From positions 9,664,842 through 9,727,341 of the forward strand of contig NC_135549.1 of the NCBI RefSeq assembly GCF_964340395.1: DNA of 62,500 bases. Reading direction: 5' to 3'. This DNA comes from Glandiceps talaboti. Taxonomy: Eukaryota > Hemichordata > Enteropneusta > Spengelidae. The notes below the pieces were generated by a model. That model made no database searches. It was given only the letters and a program-made list of their open reading frames with translations, and was not told the origin of the DNA. Shown one piece after another: positions 55,057 to 62,500 of the stretch (its first letter is position 1; each line of letters begins with the position of its first letter). The translations under genes were made by a program, and so were the position numbers.

Positions 55057-55093
<37 letters not shown>
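55057..55093. repeat. (CA)n microsatellite
   Basis: About 18 CA units, immediately 3' (on the minus strand) of the SINE-like head, where SINE tails often carry simple repeats. Confidence 0.95.
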
Positions 55094-55095
<2 letters not shown>

Positions 55096-55106
55096 ATAAT
55101 AATAAA

Positions 55107-55198
55107 CCTGGTTAAACCCAGCCAACACCTTGTGGGTCCGAACCCAGACTGCAGAGGTAAGAAGCGTACGAGCTAACCGCTCGGCCACTGACAACCCC
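55107..55198 (-). mobile_element. tRNA-derived SINE head
   Basis: On the minus strand the segment starts GTCAGTGGCCGAGCGGTTAG and carries a perfect RNA polymerase III A box (TGGCCGAGCGG, 55188-55178) and, 33 bases on, a near-consensus B box (GGTTCGGACCC, 55144-55134). The A-box form resembles Ser/Leu-type tRNAs. The cloverleaf is not closed by an acceptor stem and the sequence runs on through GTTGGCTGGGTTTAACC into TTATTATTA and a (TG)n run, as in tRNA-derived SINEs rather than tRNA genes. Likely a truncated or short SINE. Confidence 0.75.
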
Positions 55199-55203
55199 TA
55201 AAA

Positions 55204-55266
55204 ACATACATACATACATACATACATACATACATACATACATACATACATACATACATACATACA
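55204..55266. repeat. (CATA)n microsatellite
   Basis: About 15 CATA units flanking the other end of the SINE-like head. Confidence 0.97.
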
Positions 55267-56348
55267 TCATTTGCAGCGGAAGGTTTCAGGTCACATCCTT
55301 TTATATTGCAATGTCTGCCTAATAAAAATTGTTGTTCAATTACTATAATGCAATTTCAAAACTTATCTATTTTACTGTGGATATGAAAACGAAGATATGA
55401 CGCAGAGTCACTGATTTACAACATTTGACTGACTGAGTGGCCGACGTGAATAGAGAGCTATCTGTTACTACTATTAATAGTTTACTGATACACACGATAC
55501 ACAAGTAGACACGTGTAACATTGCCCTGAAAACATAATCTTTATACATCCTTCCTTTCATTTATATAAATTATGTACATTTCATGGTAGCTCATAAAATA
55601 GGAAATCAACTCGGCTTAAATGTTGGCCTTCAGGTATTTTGACGTGTAAGCTATTTAAACTGTCAAACGATTATATTTAGTACGGGAACTGCTGAAAAGT
55701 ATTAGATGTACGTTAATTTCACCAATTTAATTCGAATTTAGCTTGAAAGTCTTGTATTCAGTTTAACTAAATAGAAATGGTTGCAGAACCGAAAGAATCT
55801 ACAAAACAATAACAGAATATAAGATGCTAATCATAACTACCACACTAATAGTATAAACAAATAAAAAGACGAAAACACTCTCATGAGATGTTTACAGCGC
55901 GTAAAACGAAGGCTTTCATAAACTAAACCCCTCCGCGACTTTCTTCAACTAAACCTTGGGACGCAAATTAAAGAACGGCTGGGGTGGAGTAATTTACCAC
56001 CACCACAATCATAACATAAACGAAACTCACTTTTATCGCAAGATCTTATTACTACTATGGAGATGAATTTGAATAGAGCGTTCTTTAAACAACATAAAAA
56101 ACACAATATAATCCTAGATCAAACATTTGCGATGGGTGTTGGATAAAAAGGTGACTAATAAGTGCAAATCTTTTAATAGTGCAAGGGAAATTGTCGTAGT
56201 ATACAGACAAATGGTGGTCAATTGTGTTGTCTTTCGTGTTGTGACATATGCTAAAACAGCAGGTTGATGAATTACGTGGATGGAGTACATACACGGGTCA
56301 GTTGATCAGTTATTAGAGTAGTTCTTACGGAAATAACTAGTTACTTAC

Positions 56349-56466
56349 CGCAGAAATGATCAGCGAAAGCGTGTAGATAAGCTCGGTGGCTGTGGTAGGT
56401 GATTCCTGTCCTGTTCCAGTTTACCACAATATCTACTATATTACCTGTCTGAACCCTCTGCTGTAC
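56349..56466 (-). CDS. NWD-like exon: pre-NACHT linker
   Basis: A 118-nt exon (acceptor ctatttgcctag, donor gtaagt), phase 0 at the start and phase 1 at the end. It contains QTGNIVDIVVNWNRTG, then YHSHRAYLHAFADHFC. In NWD/TEP1-type proteins the region between the N-terminal domain and NACHT has a V..Y...W strand and then H..YL..F...F..r(M), and this exon supplies both. Joined to the 13740 exon it gives FADHFC-G-RMVDMI as a continuous helix. The acceptor is weak in pyrimidines, and a second AG six bases on would also keep the frame. Confidence 0.8.
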
Positions 56467-56503
56467 CTAGGCAAATAGATGTACACGTTGTGGCAACAGA
56501 TGA

Positions 56504-56528
56504 GGAGTGTGTGTGTGTGTGTGTGTGA
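56504..56528. repeat. (GT)n microsatellite
   Basis: About 12 GT units just upstream of the 56466 exon. Confidence 0.93.
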
Positions 56529-56701
56529 GTGACTTTACTGATGCAGCAATCTATAATACGACATGACAATATGATTTATTACAACACCTTTGGGGACGCC
56601 GAAAGACGGGCAGACCCCCTAGCGCGCTTTATTTTATCGACTTCCGATGAAAATTGAAGTGCAAGGCTTATATCAGAGATTTAATCAAAAAACACATTTA
56701 T

Positions 56702-56787
56702 GTCAACAACAACAACAACAACAACAACAAGAACAACAACAAGAACAACAACAAGAACAACACCACCATCACCATCACCATCACCAT

Positions 56788-56836
<49 letters not shown>

Positions 56837-56837
56837 C
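56702..56837. repeat. (CAA)n-(CAC/CAT)n-(ATC)n compound microsatellite
   Basis: A run of CAA units with GAA interruptions, then ACCATC units, then about 19 ATC units. It explains the Gln-, Thr-, His- and Ile-rich open frames of the plus strand, which are not genes. Confidence 0.95.
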
Positions 56838-59058
56838 TCCACTACACACAATAGGAAGGACGATTCATTTGATTTTGATTTGAATCTTTTGAATGTCAAA
56901 GTAATCTATAAAATACGGTGTCATGCCGTCCATTCAGCCAGCAGAGAAGATTGCTGAACGACACAACGTAACTTACGGTCTACTATGACGTTCACGGTAT
57001 AATGCAATCTGATTAAAATTGATGTAGGAATATATTGCTCAATTGTCGTTTGATTTCGACTTTTTTTTTGTTCCGGGAGAGAACACCTCCTCCCAGAAAA
57101 AATATCGAAAGCAAACAACAATATATGAACTTCAAGGAAATTGAGGTAAATAAAGCAAATGAGACGATTCCTATATTAGATTTTAATCAGATTCAGTACA
57201 ATCCACAAATGGAGATTGATCACATATGCAAATGAACAAACATCCTGACGAATAAACACACGTACGTCGAGCAACGTTTCAGCAGGAAAAATGTACAAAC
57301 TGATAAAGTAATATGATATATACACATGTTAAGTTAGGCTAAAATAGAACGGATTTCCCCTAGAAACGGATAAGATTCATGATAATTAATATCATGTACT
57401 TTGGTGGTTGTGCGATATTGGGAAACAAAATAGACAGACAGACATCAAGCCATCCAGACGGACAGATAGAGAGACAGAAAGACAGACAGATGGTAAGGCA
57501 TTGGCACAATCACGTCACCTAAACATTATTTCTAACCTAAACTAATGACATTAAATATACGCCCTCCATATAATATTGGTTACGTCTACTTTGTTTATAT
57601 TAGTTTCTTTTTTCACCTTTAGACTTATAAATTATTAGTCTGTATCCATTGTATTACAAAACATTGAGGAACAGAAAACTAGAACTAAACGTATCAATGC
57701 TATCAGTCTTTAGTTGTGTATTGAAATGTAATACTGCCGAAGATGTAAAATGAGAAACTTTGATTAGTTTTAGTCAGCGAGGTACCACTTTTGATCGCTA
57801 ACATATTATGTACTGCCTCAGGAAAAATTGAGCTGCGTCAACGCTGATTAATGTAGTCACGATTAGAATAATACTAACGAATCTTAGCAACCATGGTAAC
57901 AAAATCCATGGATGGTTATTTCCATTCACAACTTTATTGAAAATCGTCAGTTGAAAGTTGCATGAAATAAAAAAAAACAACGATTGAAATTGGTTTTATA
58001 TTACATATTATTGCTTCAAGGGAAATTTAAAAATGGAATAATAAAAAACCCCATTTATGTACACAAAGTTATGTTAAACAATCTTCGTTGAGAAATTATT
58101 GCAAAGCGATCGCGAATTCAACGTTAGTACACGCTGACATATATTAAAACATTAAATGAAAAATGAGTTTTATGAAACATCAATTTCAATGCCCTTTCTT
58201 TGAAAAAGATACTGTAGTTGCATCCGGTCCTTAAGCCATACCTGAGGACATATTGTCAATTTCAAAAGAAGATCGAAATAAATAAATCTGTTGTGACACT
58301 CAGCTTTCTAGAAGGGAATATAACAACAGCTATTTTATGTAGGGGTGTGATGCTCAAGTTGTGAATGAGGCCTAGGGCTGCAGCTTAGAAGATTACGGTT
58401 GCTATGGCTACCAGCTGATTTGATGAAAGTATTTCCTTTTAAACCCATAGAGATGGAATGGGTGTTATTCTTTCCTCGAAAGAATGCACGATTTCTTGCA
58501 GAGATTCTTTTTGGTAACCGATTGCTATTAGTGTATTGTTCAATCCCTTACAATGTAACACCTTTAAAATGACAAGTTCATCACATTGTAGTTTTTGCCT
58601 ACACCATGACTAAATTAAATATTGACATCGAACAAAAAAAGCCAATGGCAAAGGGTTTCAGATATTGTGGGATTGTCATGTTGTTTCTTTTTCTTGCATT
58701 TTGATATTGCTGACGCCGCATAATGGCGTTGTGTGAAGAATTGCAACTACGCTTTGACAACAATGTCGGACATCATATAATGAACACTTTTTAGATTATA
58801 CTAGATTAGATTAGATTATTTAGATTATATTATTTTATTAAACCAAAACGTAAAGCCGAGCAGGAACGAATAATGTGCCTTGGTGTTGTTGAAACATAAG
58901 AAAAACTAAAACAAAAAACAAAACGTATGTACTGTTATAAACAGGTAAACAGCAAAAATTATATTCTAGGTCAAAATGGAAATCCCAGGTTTTCATATTC
59001 ACATTAATCGTAAGCATATATGTCAAAATAATGATGTATTCTTGATATGATTACCTAC

Positions 59059-59113
59059 CTTACATTGCTTCAGATCTGATATTTTTCTGTATGCCAATCT
59101 GTCTAATGAAGAT
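59059..59113 (-). CDS. NWD-like small exon: linker before NACHT
   Basis: A 55-nt exon with a very good acceptor (ctctgtaatcttttccag) and donor (gtaggt). In the only open frame it starts with one base, gives SSLDRLAYRKISDLKQCK and ends in phase 0, fitting the 56466 exon. Family members have a K(L/I)..LK..V helix just before the V..Y...W strand, and KISDLKQ then VQQRVQTG...VDIVVNW fits. The exon before it must end in phase 2 and was not found with confidence, so the visible gene begins here. Confidence 0.65.
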
Positions 59114-59529
59114 CTGGAAAAGATTACAGAGTTGGTTATGATACACATTGTACATTGTACATTGTACACGTACAAGGTCTTGGCATAGTCATGGTTGATA
59201 AAGAGAGTTGCGTTTTACATTGTTAAATTGCTTTCCCTGTCCTAGCGTAAAAAGGACACCTTTCAAGTAGAATTTCTCTTTCCAGATTGAGCTGTGTCGA
59301 TTTAGCCTTGTGGGACTTATAGTATACTATTTGATCGAGACATTGACTTTGGCATTTCACTAGACTTGAAAAGACTACTCAACTTGAGTAACTAACATAC
59401 CTAGAAATATAATATATACTAAGGATGGTAAACTGAGAAATCTTACAAATGTAAGGTAATTAATCAGCCAATTCACATGAATGTATACACACGAACATAA
59501 ACAGACATCCACATACAGATCCAAACATT

Positions 59530-59532
<3 letters not shown>

Positions 59533-59571
<39 letters not shown>

Positions 59572-59610
59572 TACATACATACATACATACATACATACAT
59601 ACATACATAG
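59533..59610. repeat. (CA)n-(CATA)n microsatellite
   Basis: About 16 CA units then about 11 CATA units, followed by CATC and CGCG/CACA patches to 59660. Confidence 0.95.
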
Positions 59611-59660
59611 TTTAATTATACATCCATCCATCCACCCATGCACGCGCGCGCGCACACACA

Positions 59661-61381
59661 CTGCAAAATACATTTCTTCCCCTACCTTTGTCCAAACTGC
59701 ATTTGTCAACCGATGGCAAGACGACAGAGTAAGTTCCGTTGTATGTAGTGTAGTCATGAAAAAAGATATTTGTATTTATACTAGAATTGACCATATTTGC
59801 TTGTGTGAAATGGAACAGACAGTCAGACAACAAATCATGTCTAGACTGGTGAGGACACACATCGTTCTAATTTGTATTGAAGGCAGGATATCTATCAAAT
59901 ATCGAGCGACCTTATCATATTGTCGTTGATTTGTGCCGAGATGAATTACTAGATAGTGAGTCTTATACAGACTGTCGTATCTCACTCTTAAAAGTGAAAT
60001 TACAAAGTTAGAAATAAAAGCTGTATCTATGAAGGACGTTCTGGTGTACAGTAACAAGGAAATCATTTTCTACTGTACAAATCATAAGAAGAGAAAAATG
60101 AGAGTCTGTCTGGCCTATTACAACTTAGGCGACAGTCTGTAGAATTTATAAATGAGCACAAGTGTCAACATTTCTATCTAGTAACCATTTTTTCTTACTA
60201 AAGCGGCGACTAGGAGTATCCTTAAAACAGCTCTTAATGAAATGAGAACGTTGTTGCAGCTGTCACCGTGGCGCCATGGAAACCATTTAATAACACAAAT
60301 CTTAACGAGATGAAGATAATACGCGTTAAAATAGCAACCCTTAGGATGGAGATTAAATGGGAGGTCAAGTTAGGTCGTTATCTAGTGTAGACTACGTGGA
60401 CGGATCAAACAAAGCCGGAATTATGTGCAGTAGGCCTGCATACTGAATTATTACTTTGAAGTAGAGCGTTTACACTGACAACTCAGTAACCTTAACAATT
60501 ATCCACTTTGACGGTACAAAAACTACCGATAGTTCAGAAATAAACCCTTCTATAAATTAAAGATGCCGGTTGTTTTACAAAGATCATGGGCTATGATGGT
60601 GACTTGTTTCCAAAAAATATCGATGTGCTTGCTTTTGTTTCCTGTTCAAAGTAATGTGCTGTTTATGATTTTGCAGGAAAAAAAAGAAGAAAAAAAAAAT
60701 TATACCACTTCTATATTATAATTATATATAACTGGGAGTCGATCGGAATAAAACCCTTTACGCGCCATTCTGCCCAAGGCGATTTATTATCACAAGGATG
60801 GCGCGTGAACTGTTAAATAATGTCAATTGTAAAATAGAGCGGAGTAACAAAGATATGGCGCAAACAATAGTAAACGTAATTGCTACCAAAGACAGAGATA
60901 CGACTTACTACACATGCTGCCTTCAATGTGACTAGAGAAGGCGATGGATATAAGATAATATTGTGACGTTGACGGTCTGCGAAAACTCAAAGCAGACATC
61001 GCTTCTTTCTCAAAGTTATTTAAATTATTATACAAGTCATCCGTTATGGCATCGTGTTGTCACTTTGGTATAAGTGACTTTGTAGAATTCACTATATTTC
61101 GAGATATATGTCGCAACAAAGTAAATGTACCTACAAATTATAGAGGGCGATGTACATATCTGTTTTGTATTCCACAGTCAATAATAACCTTTAGACTTTC
61201 CAACGAACCTTTTCGTTTTTCCGTACAATGTCAGGGTTAATGGTTATGGTGGCCGGTACCACACTGTGCTGTTGTAAAGGACGTGAAGGTTATTAGTGTC
61301 GGTGACATCATTTCGAATTACAATATTCCACACCTTCCGATACACACACGCACGCGCGCTCTTAAGCACTGACACAAGCAC
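59661..61381. other. Region upstream of the first exon found, no supported feature
   Basis: Should contain further 5' exons or intron of the main gene. Two minus-strand segments with usable donors (ending near 59686 and near 60905) were examined, but phases and peptides do not support them. Confidence 0.35.
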
Positions 61382-61421
61382 CCCCCCCCACACACACACA
61401 TACACACACACACACACACAC
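61381..61421. repeat. (C)n/(CA)n microsatellite
   Basis: A poly-C run of nine followed by CA units with single interruptions. Confidence 0.93.
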
Positions 61422-61832
61422 ATCCATCCATTCATCCATATACGGACGCACACGCACGTGCATATATAGGCATACATACACAGATACATATCAGGTAGTT
61501 TAATCGTACTTTTAAAATGGCACGTTTTAATTCTACTCAAAGGAAAAACTCGTTTTTACCTAGGACCTTCAATTTTATCAACACCTTGCAAAACACTGAC
61601 ATATTTTCAAGTCTTAGTACTTTTAGAAAAGATGTCCTAAATGAAATAGTTGATGTGTGAACTTAACTTAACGCAATTTCGGTAATTTTTATCTCCTTTT
61701 AATTGATTTTATTTCTATTTTTACTAGTTTTGTAAATATTGTATGTATTTTAGTCTTTCCAATTTCAGAGTGTCTGTAAATGGGGTAATCCTGTAGACAT
61801 CTCAAATAAATAAATAAATAAAATAAATATAC

Positions 61833-61834
<2 letters not shown>

Positions 61835-61864
<30 letters not shown>

Positions 61865-62047
61865 ATGTATGTATGTATGTATGTATGTATGTATGTATGT
61901 ATGTATGTATGTATGTATGTATGTATGTATGTGCGTGCGTGCGTGCGTACATATACATACATGCATGCATGCATGCATGCACGCACGCACACACATACAC
62001 ACACACATACATACATACATACATACATACATACATACATACATACA

Positions 62048-62077
<30 letters not shown>
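61835..62077. repeat. Palindromic (TATG)n...(CATA)n block
   Basis: GTGTGT, then about 21 TATG units, then GTGCGTGCGTGCGTAC, CATGCATGC, GCACGCACGCACAC and about 21 CATA units. The order of sub-repeats is mirrored on the opposite strand, so the whole 240-bp block is a quasi-palindrome able to fold on itself. Confidence 0.93.
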
Positions 62078-62078
<1 letters not shown>

Positions 62079-62080
62079 GT

Positions 62081-62212
62081 ACTAGACATGATTCTACAGG
62101 TTTTTCCCCATACTTCTTGATGTTTGGTCTTCACCCTAGACTACCCATATATGTTTACCTGGGATTGGAGCAGTGGAAACATCTGTGCAGGATGGTACTG
62201 AGGAAATGGTGA
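62081..62212 (+). pseudogene. Ty3/gypsy-type integrase remnant
   Basis: The plus strand reads STGFSPYFLMFGLHPRLP soon after the palindromic repeat. This is the characteristic integrase C-terminal motif of Ty3/gypsy pol (STGYSP..L.FGR.PRLP). The frame then stops at 62210-62212, and a +1 frame continues (TEEMVTSQRPDVQEEAQPE) to a TAG at 62272-62274. Everything upstream of the motif is replaced by the simple repeat. It is a decayed, truncated retrotransposon fragment. Confidence 0.8.
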
Positions 62213-62296
62213 CGTCTCAAAGGCCAGATGTACAAGAAGAAGCTCAACCTGAGTGTAGTGTTTATGTTGAATAGGAAGTACAACAAGGAAAGATGA

Positions 62297-62500
62297 CCCT
62301 TACGACGACCAAAAAGTACGATTAAATTACCCGATCACCTTCATTTAACCCAGATTTGTGTGAAACCAGATTGGATGGAGGTGAAAGCAGACTACTTGTC
62401 ATCTCTAGACTTGTCGTCTCTAACACAAGACTTAGGCGAAGAGACAAAGCATAATGATTGTAGTGCTATCAATAGTATTGTTTTAAATGGTATATGTTGT
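62297..62500 (+). other. Open frame running off the right edge
   Basis: After a TGA at 62294-62296 the plus strand is open for 68 codons to the end of the window: KSTIKLPDHLHLTQICVKPD, then MEVKADYLSSLDLSSLTQDL. Lying just 3' of the integrase remnant, it could be more of the same retroelement (post-integrase region) after further frameshifts, or an unrelated exon. No domain recognised. Confidence 0.3.

Larger units (their letters stand above)
56467..59058 (-). other. Intron (about 2.6 kb)
   Basis: Between the 59059 and 56466 exons. It holds the compound trinucleotide repeat at 56702-56837 and an imperfect (ACAG)n patch near 57431-57488. A 32-nt segment at about 57017-56986 is flanked by a usable acceptor and donor but is too short to support. 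Confidence 0.55.

Noticed and set aside
56647-56957. Gln/His/Ser-rich plus-strand open frames
   Set aside because: They are translations of the compound trinucleotide microsatellite.
59090-59165. Plus-strand peptide YANLSNEDLEKITELVM
   Set aside because: It is mostly antisense to, or just beside, the better supported minus-strand exon at 59113-59059, and has no matching splice chain.
59401-59441. Minus-strand 41-nt segment ending in phase 2 just upstream of the 59113 exon
   Set aside because: Phase and donor fit, but the acceptor (acatttgtaag) is poor and the 13 residues show no family pattern.
60905-60976. Minus-strand segment with acceptor gagttttcgcag and donor gtaagt
   Set aside because: The required phase-2 frame has a stop; the other frames show no resemblance to the expected N-terminal domain.

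Overview
This is an AT-rich, intron-dominated window from an animal nuclear genome. Vertebrate-type markers are absent. The compact 100-230 nt exons, abundant tetranucleotide microsatellites, foldback/MITE-like elements, a tRNA-derived SINE head and a Ty3/gypsy-type pol remnant suggest an invertebrate, probably aquatic. The species cannot be named from the sequence.

The one gene that can be reconstructed runs on the minus strand across almost the whole window (59113 down to 270) and is open at both ends. Twelve exons with canonical acceptor and donor sites join in a consistent phase to give about 589 codons. The product resembles the NACHT and WD-repeat family (NWD1/NWD2/TEP1-like STAND proteins). 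In order it has a pre-NACHT linker (59113-56349), a NACHT P-loop NTPase core (13740-7144), a winged-helix segment (4986-4114), a helical region (2022-605) and a Pro/Gly exon (421-270) of the kind that leads into WD40 repeats. The WD repeats would lie beyond base 1, and the N-terminal domain lies beyond or near the right edge. The P-loop is degenerate: the Walker A lysine is leucine, and the second acidic position of Walker B is lost.

Layout: 1-13.7 kb is the exon-rich 3' part, with MITE-like inverted repeats in the intron at 5-6.6 kb. From 13741 to 56348 lies one intron of about 42.6 kb holding microsatellites, a 157-bp tandem repeat, a foldback MITE at 31.2-31.7 kb, a compound foldback element at 43.2-44.9 kb with a 130-codon open frame inside, a SINE head at 55.1 kb, and several isolated exon-like reading frames that could belong to nested genes. 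From 56.3 to 59.1 kb are two more exons of the main gene. From 59.1 to 62.5 kb there are microsatellites, a 240-bp palindromic tetranucleotide block, a decayed gypsy-type integrase fragment and an open frame leaving the window.

No rRNA gene, intact tRNA gene, CRISPR array or complete autonomous transposon was seen. Promoter and polyadenylation sites of the main gene are outside the window.
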